Below are positions 5,956 through 12,190 of a stretch of 18,670 bases of DNA, piece by piece. Below the pieces are notes generated by a model. It searched no databases. It had not been told where the DNA came from and saw nothing but the letters and a program-made list of their open reading frames with translations. This stretch comes from Frondihabitans sp. GTDB lineage: Bacteria; Actinomycetota; Actinomycetes; Actinomycetales; Microbacteriaceae. The stretch spans positions 1-18,670 of the forward strand of contig JAODMX010000549.1 in the NCBI GenBank assembly GCA_025464735.1, written 5' to 3'. Positions within the stretch are counted from its first letter, which is position 1; every line of letters begins with the position of its first letter. The translations under genes and the position numbers were made by a program.

Positions 5956-7371
5956 TTACTCGCCGTCGACGACTTCTTCGGGGTCTTCGTCGATGGGCCC
6001 CGCTTCTTCCTCGTCAGCTTCGGTCACGGGCGTTGAGCTGGCGACGAGCTGCTCGACGTCGGAGAGGCTGTAGCCCCATGCGGCGAGCTGGGTGAAGTAC
6101 GAGGCTTTGGCTGCGTCGGGGTAGCGCCATGTGTTCTTGCTGGTCGATGCTTCGATCCCGGCGAGCACGATTGCGAGGGTGACGTGCTGGGTGCGGGTGG
6201 GGGACTGTTCGACCTGTGCGGCGAGCTTGTCGCTCTCCCAGTACTCTTCGCGGGTGACGCCGAGCAGCGTGTGGGCGAGGGCGTTGCCGTTGGTGATCGC
6301 GGTTCCGACTTCGCGGCGATGCACGGTCAGTCCCTGGGCGATGACCTTGCCGCTGTCTTTCGGCAGGGTCTTGCGGCTCAGGAGGCTGGTGAGCCATTCG
6401 CGACGGACGGTTTCGGCGGAGGCCCATGCTTTGTTGTTGGCGATGAGTTCTTTTCGTTCGGTCTTCTGCTCGTCGGTCATGGGGCCGTTGGCGTTCCCGC
6501 TGTTCTTCTTGAACCCGGCTGCCTTCGGGTCGGCGAGGTAGTAGAGCACCGTGGCTTCTTCGGCTGTGTAGTACACGCGGACGAAGGCGGCGCGACCGTC
6601 GACGGATTCGATGTCGGCCTCGGTGACCTGCTGGGCATCCTTTGTCAGGAGGTCACGGATTGGCGTGTAGTTGGTTTCGTAGTAGCCGGGTTCCCGATCG
6701 AGGATGATGAACCCTCGCTCGACGAGCCCAGCGGTGGCCGCGTCCCGGATCGCATTGATGCGGCGTTCGTCGCGTGCCCGCTGGGCCGCGTGGGCGAACT
6801 GCTCAGGGCTCTCGATAGCGGTTCCGATGAGGCTGTCGACGGTGTCGGTATCTCCTTCGAACTCGATCAGGGCGGCAGCTTGGTCGAGGGTCAGCTGGTG
6901 GCTGTGAATGGCGGATGCCGCTACGGCGTTCTCTGCAACCGCGATGCCGCTCTTGACTGCGGCGGGCTTGTTGCCGGTCCGCTTGGCGATCGCCGTGACG
7001 CTTAACCCTTCGAAGCTCAGCTGCTGGAACGCGACGGCACGGTCACCGTCGGTAAGGGCCTCGCGCTGGTCGTTCTCGATCATCTGCTGGATGATCCGCT
7101 CGGTTGTGATCTCATCCGCGTCGATGATGTAGGCGGGGATCGTGGCGAGCCCTGCTTCGCGGGCCGCGAGGGTGCGCCGCTGTCCGGCCCGAACGATCAC
7201 GTTTCCCTCCGTGTCGCGGCGCGCGAGGACGGGGGTGAGGACTCCGTTGTCGCGGATGCTCGCGACGAAGTCCGGCGTCACCGGAGCGCTGAGCCGCACG
7301 TTCGCTTCAATCACCAGCGTGGTGGGGTCGATGTGCTCGATCGTGCCCTGCTTGATAGTGGTGTTACTCAT
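5956..7371 (-). CDS. ParB/Spo0J-like DNA-binding protein, large plasmid type
   Basis: This 471-residue protein has a ParB-like N-terminal domain with VRAGQRRTLAAREAG (about 60-74, the nucleotide-binding GxRR box), then ENDQREALTDGDRAVAFQQL (99-118) and an HTH (GLSVTAIAKRTGNKPAAVKSG, about 122-142). The large C-terminal half is unique to the mobile-element forms and ends in an acidic tail (DEEEAGPIDEDPEEVVDGE). ATG 7371 follows AAAGAGAGC. No second parA is adjacent, and the ParA-RHH pair at 1473-2615 already forms a partition system. It is therefore better seen as a transfer or leading-region ParB-like protein than as a partition partner. It shares leader blocks with ssb and the 157-aa gene. 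Confidence 0.88.
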   Translation of the reverse strand: MSNTTIKQGTIEHIDPTTLVIEANVRLSAPVTPDFVASIRDNGVLTPVLARRDTEGNVIVRAGQRRTLAAREAGLATIPAYIIDADEITTERIIQQMIENDQREALTDGDRAVAFQQLSFEGLSVTAIAKRTGNKPAAVKSGIAVAENAVAASAIHSHQLTLDQAAALIEFEGDTDTVDSLIGTAIESPEQFAHAAQRARDERRINAIRDAATAGLVERGFIILDREPGYYETNYTPIRDLLTKDAQQVTEADIESVDGRAAFVRVYYTAEEATVLYYLADPKAAGFKKNSGNANGPMTDEQKTERKELIANNKAWASAETVRREWLTSLLSRKTLPKDSGKVIAQGLTVHRREVGTAITNGNALAHTLLGVTREEYWESDKLAAQVEQSPTRTQHVTLAIVLAGIEASTSKNTWRYPDAAKASYFTQLAAWGYSLSDVEQLVASSTPVTEADEEEAGPIDEDPEEVVDGE

Positions 7372-7397
7372 GGTTTTGCTCTCTTTCGATCAACTGA

Positions 7398-7560
7398 TTT
7401 TTTGCCTGTCCGGCAAGAGAATCGATTGAGAGCTGGAGTGCCGTAGTGCAGGGTCCGTGGAATACCGCACAGAGCGCCAGCGACGGAGGATATGCCGCGA
7501 AAGCCCGGAACGCAGTGCGCGGAGGCGAACTACGATGACCGGCCGGACAGACAAAAAACG
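7398..7560 (-). promoter_or_regulatory. Leader and promoter of the parB-like gene, member C of the repeated module
   Basis: This leader carries both block types: the hairpin and GGAGTGCCG stretch (7398-7443) shared with the 157-aa gene, and the 54-nt element (7452-7505) shared with ssb. The putative promoter on the minus strand is TTTTTG (7552-7557), 17 bp, CGTAGT (7529-7534), giving a leader of about 150 nt. An imperfect stem GTGCcGTA / TACcGCAC (7438-7445 with 7463-7470) encloses the 13-nt conserved block. Being a composite of A and B, it is the key member for alignment. Confidence 0.65.
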
Positions 7561-7661
7561 AGACAGGTACCGCCCGCGCAGCGGTCCGTTCGGATCCGTC
7601 AGGATCTGGCGCTCAGACGCGTCATTCCTGCGTCGCCTTATCTCCTATGACGTACCGGTTT
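7561..7661. other. Short non-coding stretch upstream of the parB-like promoter
   Basis: About 100 bp between the parB-like promoter and the end of the 124-aa gene. It contains small inverted repeats, ACCGC...GCGGT (7570-7586) and GATCC-gtca-GGATC (about 7593-7606), of uncertain meaning. No gene is seen. Confidence 0.3.
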
Positions 7662-8036
7662 TCACTCGGGTGTGCTGTTCTCCCGGTAGCCCAGGTGTGA
7701 GATGGCTGCCTGTGCCCGATCCAGTTCAACGCCGAGTTCAGCGGCTAATTGGGCGGCGCGCGTCAGATGGTCTGTGGCGGTTGCGACAGCTTGCACCGGG
7801 TCACCACCGTCGTCTTGGGTCACCGAATATTCATTCAACGATCGACCGAGGCCGCTGGCGAGTTGGGTGAGAGTCTGGGGGAGGCGATCTCCGACCCCTT
7901 TCAGGTTGCCCAGAATCCGATAAACCTCTGGAGCGGGGAGCTTGGCGGCCAGAGTCAGATGGTTGATCGCACGAATGGCCTCAGAGGCATCGTCGGCAAA
8001 CGTGGCTGCCGTCGGAATCTCATTCTCATCTGACAT
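7662..8036 (-). CDS. Conserved actinobacterial mobile-element protein of unknown function (124 aa)
   Basis: ATG 8036 gives MSDENEIPTAATFADDASEAIRA. The upstream open frame to 8228 looks non-coding, and a GGAAG site precedes the ATG. The protein is all-helical: AIRAINHLTLAAKLPAPEVYRILGNLKGVGDRLPQTLTQLASGL, then DDGGDPVQAVATATDHLTRAAQLAAELGVELDRAQAAISHLGY. I recognise this pattern (AIRALNHxT... P-x-VYxxLGxLK... LPQxLxQL ... DP..AV) from many actinobacterial plasmids and integrated elements, where it is uncharacterised. The C-terminal heptad-like helices suggest oligomerisation. It lies upstream of parB-like on the same strand but about 100 bp from that promoter, so it is probably a separate unit. 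Confidence 0.75.
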   Translation of the reverse strand: MSDENEIPTAATFADDASEAIRAINHLTLAAKLPAPEVYRILGNLKGVGDRLPQTLTQLASGLGRSLNEYSVTQDDGGDPVQAVATATDHLTRAAQLAAELGVELDRAQAAISHLGYRENSTPE

Positions 8037-8159
8037 CGTTATCTCTGCTTCCTTGTCTGTTGCCGTCGGTGGGTCAGAGACGCTCTGGCGAACGCCGAGC
8101 ATTCTTGACCCGAAGATAGGTTCGTCCTGGCCCCGTGGGATAAACCAATACCATTTGAC

Positions 8160-8660
8160 ATGATCAATTCTCAGGCTTCCGATGCTGTGTCGACAACTGG
8201 CCACCAACGAGACCATTCCGTGAAACAAGGGTCGCCAGGGTGGCCTGTCGAAGTGGGTACCTCAAAGTTCGGCTTATCCGACATTCGGATTAGGCGGTGG
8301 GCGTCAGCAATTCTGGGCGCTGTCGCCCTCTGCCTACCGACTGGCCCGTACTTTTTCCGTCAACCAGATTTCGAAAACATCGCGCTGACCTCGGCTGTCT
8401 TTATCGCCGCATTCGCCGTTTTCGCATCGCAACTTTTCCCTAGACGGGTTTTCTTAGTCGCATATCCAGTTTTCGCGGCCCCGCTCGTCATCGTTTTCTT
8501 CGCGGCAGTTATCCCAGGGAATCCGAATCCTCCGTACTGGTTGACACTTACACTCGCTGTCCTTACAGTGCTTTCCGCTGTCCTTGCCGCGGTAAACCGT
8601 GAAAGCCCCAACATTTGGAATTGGAAAGAACTGCCGAAGAGGAGGTCGACGGCGAAGTAA
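8160..8660 (+). CDS. Four-helix membrane protein, AT-richer than neighbours
   Basis: This 166-residue ORF has membrane segments at about 47-65, 74-92, 97-119 and 127-146 and a short basic tail (KELPKRRSTAK). The first 45 residues are polar. ATG 8160 lacks a clear ribosome site; GTG 8220 or GTG 8253 are alternatives that keep all four helices. Base composition is visibly lower in GC (for example 30 of 60 bases at 8401-8460) than in flanking genes, and it is the only plus-strand gene between 5036 and 15402, so it may be a later insertion. Family not recognised. Confidence 0.6.
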   Translation: MINSQASDAVSTTGHQRDHSVKQGSPGWPVEVGTSKFGLSDIRIRRWASAILGAVALCLPTGPYFFRQPDFENIALTSAVFIAAFAVFASQLFPRRVFLVAYPVFAAPLVIVFFAAVIPGNPNPPYWLTLTLAVLTVLSAVLAAVNRESPNIWNWKELPKRRSTAK

Positions 8661-8780
8661 CCCTCCAACATCCGGACCACATCGCCAAGGTTAGAGTTAG
8701 AACTATTTGGCGGCACCGAGGAATCGGAGAATAACTCAACGAAGTGACACTTTTGGCAAACTAGTAGGGGATGCCGTCAA

Positions 8781-10748
8781 TCAAGCCACATCGCTGAGTT
8801 GCCACCGGCTCATGGGGGACAACACTCCGTCGTCGACGTATTGGCGAGCTTGTTTGTGATCGCCAAGTCCGGCGGTGTCGCGCGGGTAGCGAGGCCAGAT
8901 TCTCTCGCCAGGTGCGCTGCTTTCGAAGATGGGCCTGCTGCTTACGTGGGCTCGACGGGGTCTGGACCCTGGCCGTGCTGTCATCGTGACGAATTCTGCC
9001 TGCCACCATTGCCAGACTTCTCGCTCAGCTGCATAGCGTGCTGCCCGCGCGCGAATCACACCGAGTACTCCGAGTACTCGTGCTGCGTGGTTTCGGAGGT
9101 CTCTCCTGGCTCTGACCCAACCACCGGCGCTCTTCACCACGAGTCTTGAGTGCCGGAGCCGGCTGAGAACTGTTGTGGCATGCCTGGTCGAAACCCCGAG
9201 CAAGCGCGCTGCTACGTCGATCGTTACTGCACTCCCATCCTTGAGGATCGAATAGAGACGTCCTGCGAGGTGCCCGTGTCCTGCGCGAGTGAAGAGGTCG
9301 TGCCGTTGGTCAGTCAGTTGTGCCTCAAGGATGTCCACGAGCGCTGTTCTCAGAGTGAAGAGTTCGGTACGGGGGCGGGGGTTCTTAAGTGGTTGTGACC
9401 GGACTGTGTCAGGGGTTGTGGAAAAGTGCGAGGTTAGCTTCCATTCGGCCGCGTTAGCGCCGTCGTGGCCGCGAATGCGCTCGATGAATCCGGCCTCTGT
9501 GAGGGCATAGAGTGCGCTGCCCGCGGTGGTCCGACCAACGCCTGCGAGGAGGGCGAGGTCGCGGATGGAGGCCGCTACGACGCGTTTGCCGGTGTGCAGG
9601 GTGAGGTAGGCCAGGGCGGTGAGGATGGTGCGCTGGGAGACGGCAGCTTCGGTGTTGCCCCACCGGCCGGCGTTGATCCGGAAGCGCTGGAGGAGGTCGT
9701 CGACGTCGGTGACGATTCTCTCGAGCTCGGACAGGTCGCGCGGCTCCCTCGCGGGCGGAAGGACCCGGTGGAGGGCTGCGATGTCCTGGGCTTTGGCCCA
9801 TTGCCGCTCCAGCCGGCTGTTCGCCTCAGCTGAGGCGCGCGGCCGGCGGGTTCCGTGGCCGGTGTTCTTGGTGCGGTAGTGCTCCATCCCTGGCGCAGTC
9901 TTCGCGGCGTGTTCGACGTCGCGCAACCCCCAGCCGGCGGATGCTGCGGCCAGCAGGCACATGAATCCGGTCCAGCTGGGGTTGCTGCCGCCCCGGATGG
10001 TGCCCATGTGGGCATCCCCGGACTTGCTGAGCCGTCGGTGCGCCCTGTGGGCGGCGTCCACCGGGCCGGAGGGAGCACTTTCTTCCGTCCGGGCGGCGGG
10101 GGCGGCGGCGATAAGTGCCGTGGCCAACTCGGCGAGGTCCTCAGCCGTGGTGGTGGGGTTGGTCAGGGATTCGAGGCGGCCGCGGAGGATCCGCGAGGCG
10201 CTCCCGTCGCGGTGCGGAGCGCCGGGCGGGCGGGCGGCGCCCTCCCGCGGGTTCAGGAGCATTCCGTGGTCGAGGGTGCGGTAGTTCGCTCGCGCTGCGG
10301 TGGCGACGCGGCCGACCAGGTCGGCGGCTGCGGCGTCGCGGATACCAACCCACAGGTGCCGGCCCCCTCCGGCGGAGGACTGGCAGACCACATGCGCGAT
10401 GGAGAGGGCACCGAGAACCTTGGAGAGCGCTTCGCAGTCGTCGACGGCACGCTCGGCGGCATCCTCGCCGTCCTTGGCGTCGAAGTCGAAACACAACAAG
10501 CGGAACTGTCCGCGGGTATCCGCCAGACGAATACACCACGGCGTAGTCGGGGTAGCTGGGCCGAGGCGGAACAGGCGAGGGTACGCATTGGCGTGGAGCC
10601 CACCGTCGGCTTCGCGTTCCATGACGCGGACGTCGTCGCGAGGGCTGATGCGGCGAGTGAGTTCCCAGGCGCTTTCGAGGGGGAGGAACACGCCGGGACC
10701 TTTGGTGCGCGAAATAGCGTCGTATCGGTACAGGTCGGTTACTATCAA
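8781..10748 (-). CDS. repA: Plasmid replication initiator with primase-polymerase-like domain
   Basis: A 655-residue protein. The N-terminal domain resembles an archaeo-eukaryotic primase/prim-pol fold: LLCFDFDAKDG (84-94) carries the paired acidic motif, VCQSSAGGGRHLWVG (121-135) the Gly/His motif, and ARPPGAPHRDGSASR (172-186) the following basic motif. Two winged-helix-like regions follow: SIRDLALLAGVGRTTAGSAL (about 390-410) and TIDVAARLLGVSTRHATTVL (further C-terminal). Such proteins initiate replication of many actinobacterial plasmids by binding the origin and priming. The start is taken as TTG 10748, 7 nt after AAAGG; an in-frame TTG at 10784 would add 12 residues but has no site. The symbol is functional. 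Confidence 0.82.
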   Translation of the reverse strand: MIVTDLYRYDAISRTKGPGVFLPLESAWELTRRISPRDDVRVMEREADGGLHANAYPRLFRLGPATPTTPWCIRLADTRGQFRLLCFDFDAKDGEDAAERAVDDCEALSKVLGALSIAHVVCQSSAGGGRHLWVGIRDAAAADLVGRVATAARANYRTLDHGMLLNPREGAARPPGAPHRDGSASRILRGRLESLTNPTTTAEDLAELATALIAAAPAARTEESAPSGPVDAAHRAHRRLSKSGDAHMGTIRGGSNPSWTGFMCLLAAASAGWGLRDVEHAAKTAPGMEHYRTKNTGHGTRRPRASAEANSRLERQWAKAQDIAALHRVLPPAREPRDLSELERIVTDVDDLLQRFRINAGRWGNTEAAVSQRTILTALAYLTLHTGKRVVAASIRDLALLAGVGRTTAGSALYALTEAGFIERIRGHDGANAAEWKLTSHFSTTPDTVRSQPLKNPRPRTELFTLRTALVDILEAQLTDQRHDLFTRAGHGHLAGRLYSILKDGSAVTIDVAARLLGVSTRHATTVLSRLRHSRLVVKSAGGWVRARRDLRNHAARVLGVLGVIRARAARYAAEREVWQWWQAEFVTMTARPGSRPRRAHVSSRPIFESSAPGERIWPRYPRDTAGLGDHKQARQYVDDGVLSPMSRWQLSDVA

Positions 10749-10872
10749 CGCATCACCTTTCCTTTTCGAAAGTGGGTACAACAAAGGCCCGGTTCTCTAC
10801 CGGCTCTTTGCCAAATCGGCCAAGCACCTGTCCTAGTCGCCAAACTTTCTAGGTGAGTGGCTGTGAGACTTC
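10749..10872. promoter_or_regulatory. rep leader and promoter region
   Basis: This intergenic stretch upstream of rep includes a CCGGT-tctct-ACCGG hairpin (10789-10803), repeated GCCAAA/GGCCAA motifs (10809-10844), and an imperfect CACCT...CTAGGTG inverted repeat (about 10828-10857). A possible minus-strand promoter is TTGGCC-18-TAGAGA, but this is weak. An origin could lie here, because many plasmids carry it next to rep; no iterons were seen to prove it. Confidence 0.35.
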
Positions 10873-10894
10873 GGCCCGTCGCTTGCGACGGGCC
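10873..10894. terminator. Strong bidirectional hairpin after the 80-aa gene
   Basis: A perfect 10-bp stem, GGCCCGTCGC-tt-GCGACGGGCC, lies 8 bp beyond the stop codon of the 80-aa minus-strand gene. On the plus strand it is followed by TTCTCTTCTT, so it would also stop a plus-strand (antisense) transcript leaving the rep leader. Confidence 0.85.
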
Positions 10895-10902
10895 TTCTCT
10901 TC

Positions 10903-11145
10903 TTAAGCGGCTGTGATTGTCAGCTCCTCGGTTTCAGTGCGGGCCCCAAGGGCCAGCGGGGTGCCGCGGTGGGCACTCTGCTGCTTGGGGAAGTCGTTGG
11001 TTGCGCTGGAGAAGCGGCGGCTCAGCTCGTCCTGGGGGGCCGAGGGCGTCAAGTGCGATGGGCGCGCGGTCGGGAATGTCTCGTACGACACGCCGAGCAG
11101 AACTGCTGGCGAAAGCCGGGGTGAGAGCGTTAAGCTCCAAGGCAT
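10903..11145 (-). CDS. Small protein of unknown function (80 aa) between rep and RHH genes
   Basis: ATG 11145 sits 7 nt after a strong GGGAGG site, and third codon positions are rich in G and C, both favouring a real gene over the overlapping alternative frame. The protein starts MPWSLTLSPRLSPAVLLG, is polar and Ser/Thr/Pro-rich, and ends TETEELTITAA. There is no clear domain, signal peptide or membrane helix. It ends at a strong hairpin and is preceded by another, so it is probably a single-gene transcript. A role in replication or copy control would fit the position only; I recognise no family. Confidence 0.65.
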   Translation of the reverse strand: MPWSLTLSPRLSPAVLLGVSYETFPTARPSHLTPSAPQDELSRRFSSATNDFPKQQSAHRGTPLALGARTETEELTITAA

Positions 11146-11235
11146 AGAGAAACCTCCCGTAAGGGTTGGATGATCTTCCTCAGTTCGAACCTCGGAGCCG
11201 CCAAGCGTGAGGGTTTGAACTGCAATTCTTCGGAA

Positions 11236-11259
11236 GGCCCGCCACGCAAGTGGCGGGCC
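11236..11259 (-). terminator. Hairpin terminator after the small RHH gene
   Basis: A perfect 10-bp stem, GGCCCGCCAC-gcaa-GTGGCGGGCC on the plus strand, lies 8 bp past the RHH stop codon and is followed on the minus strand by TTCCGAAG. It has the same layout as the hairpin after the 80-aa gene: GCCGCTTAA at the gene end, an 8-bp purine-rich link, then GGCCCG. Confidence 0.8.
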
Positions 11260-11267
11260 TCTTCTGG

Positions 11268-11519
11268 TTAAGCGGCGCGTTTCGTGTGCACCTCCGTGCC
11301 ATCAGGGGTGGGCGAGAGCACGGGAAGTGCCCCCAGCTGGGCTTCGAGCTGCCCAATGAGGCGCTCGAGGTAGAGGGAGAAGGACATCTGGCCGGATGCC
11401 TTCGATGCGGCCGCAATCGACGCGGCGGTAGCGGGATCTAGATGGATCTTCCGCTCGACTGACTTGGTTCCGGTGGGACGACGGTTGCGCTTGACGCCTG
11501 CGTTGCTGCCCTGAGTCAT
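11268..11519 (-). CDS. Ribbon-helix-helix regulator or plasmid accessory protein (83 aa)
   Basis: ATG 11519 opens MTQGSNAGVKRNRRPTGTK, a basic tail, followed by an RHH-like core at residues 20-58: the strand SVERKIHLD, helix PATAASIAAASKASG, then helix QMSFSLYLERLIGQLEAQL. RHH proteins are dimers that insert a beta-strand into the DNA major groove; on plasmids they act as copy-number, transfer or accessory regulators. The ribosome site is weak. A perfect 7-bp inverted repeat lies 16 bp upstream of the start and may be its own operator. It lies behind the tandem HTH regulator (62 bp) on the same strand. Confidence 0.7.
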   Translation of the reverse strand: MTQGSNAGVKRNRRPTGTKSVERKIHLDPATAASIAAASKASGQMSFSLYLERLIGQLEAQLGALPVLSPTPDGTEVHTKRAA

Positions 11520-11535
11520 GGGCCAATCATTCCGA

Positions 11536-11553
11536 GTTAAAGGGGGCTTTAAC
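11536..11553. promoter_or_regulatory. GTTAAAG-gggg-CTTTAAC inverted repeat, candidate operator
   Basis: A perfect 7+7 inverted repeat with a 4-bp centre sits 17 nt upstream of the small RHH gene and 29 bp beyond the stop of the tandem HTH gene. Its position over the expected leader suggests an autoregulatory site. The AT-rich arms contrast with the surrounding GC-rich DNA. Confidence 0.5.
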
Positions 11554-11581
11554 CGGAGGCGCGCGGGTATGTCGAGAGTCT

Positions 11582-12007
11582 TTAGTCCGAGGTACCGGTC
11601 TGGTTGCTGGAGCGCTGCAATAGCTGTCGCAACTGTTCTTTGTGGATGACCCACCGGTTGCCGATATGAAAGCCCGCGATTTCCCCGCTGTGCAGCCAGG
11701 CATAGATCGTTTGTTTCGTTTTGCTGAACAAAGCCATGAGGTCCCGGTAGCTCAGTTCTTCGGGGTACGACTCGAGCACATCGACTGTGGCCGGCACGGT
11801 TGATGTGGCCTGGTTGCTGGTGGAGTCGAGCCACGCGCGAAGTTCGGCCTTGAAGATGATCCAAGATCCGGAGATCTGGTGGGCAGGGATCGTGCCCTTC
11901 TTGAGGCGAAGAAACACCGACGGCGTTTTTACGCGCAGGATCCTCGCCACCTCCGCGACCGTGAGTGTGTCGGGGTAGGCGGCCCAGTAGCTGTCGTCCT
12001 CGGCCAT
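11582..12007 (-). CDS. Tandem excisionase-type (HTH_17, MerR-like) DNA-binding protein
   Basis: The 141-residue protein contains two winged-helix units of the excisionase type. Unit 1 (11-60) runs YPDTLTVAEVARILRV ... GSWIIFKAELRAWL; unit 2 (81-130) runs YPEELSYRDLMALFSK ... GNRWVIHKEQLRQLL. They start 70 residues apart with the same YPxxLT-like lead-in, pointing to an internal duplication. ATG 12007 is chosen because MAxxxxxxAAY before the first unit matches the start of the single-unit paralogue at 15206; a GTG at 12088 is possible. It probably binds two half-sites as one polypeptide and may control transfer genes or the divergent promoter at 15250. Confidence 0.8.
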   Translation of the reverse strand: MAEDDSYWAAYPDTLTVAEVARILRVKTPSVFLRLKKGTIPAHQISGSWIIFKAELRAWLDSTSNQATSTVPATVDVLESYPEELSYRDLMALFSKTKQTIYAWLHSGEIAGFHIGNRWVIHKEQLRQLLQRSSNQTGTSD

Positions 12008-12190
12008 GGGCTCTATTCCGTTCGTGCGGATTCCAAATCGGGTAAGCGTCGGCGGTGAGGCCGGGGCGGCTTTGGTGGAGGTTTCCACGTAGTTCGCTGT
12101 ATGAAGCTAGTGACCCATTATTGCGAGTAGACGCCCCTGTTGCGGGGGCGCCGTGGGGCCTGTCGATAAGAAACCTCTCACACATCCCGG
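12008..12190. terminator. Gap with hairpin terminator of the minus T4SS operon
   Basis: The CGCCCC / GGGGCG hairpin at 12132-12150 with a 7-nt loop lies about 40 bp past the hydrolase stop codon and probably ends the minus-strand T4SS transcript. The rest of the gap must hold the promoter of the tandem HTH gene, which I could not define. Confidence 0.5.

Noticed and set aside
6184..7005. 273-aa plus-strand frame opposite the parB-like gene
   Set aside because: It has no recognisable motif and sits fully inside a well-supported gene on the other strand.
9855..10856. 333-aa plus-strand frame opposite rep
   Set aside because: It is a shadow of the rep coding strand; rep has clear primase-like motifs.
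7526..12103. GCGAACTACG found both before parB-like and, on the other strand, upstream of the tandem HTH gene
   Set aside because: A single shared 10-mer in opposite relative orientation is expected by chance in a window of this size, so it is not claimed as a common site.
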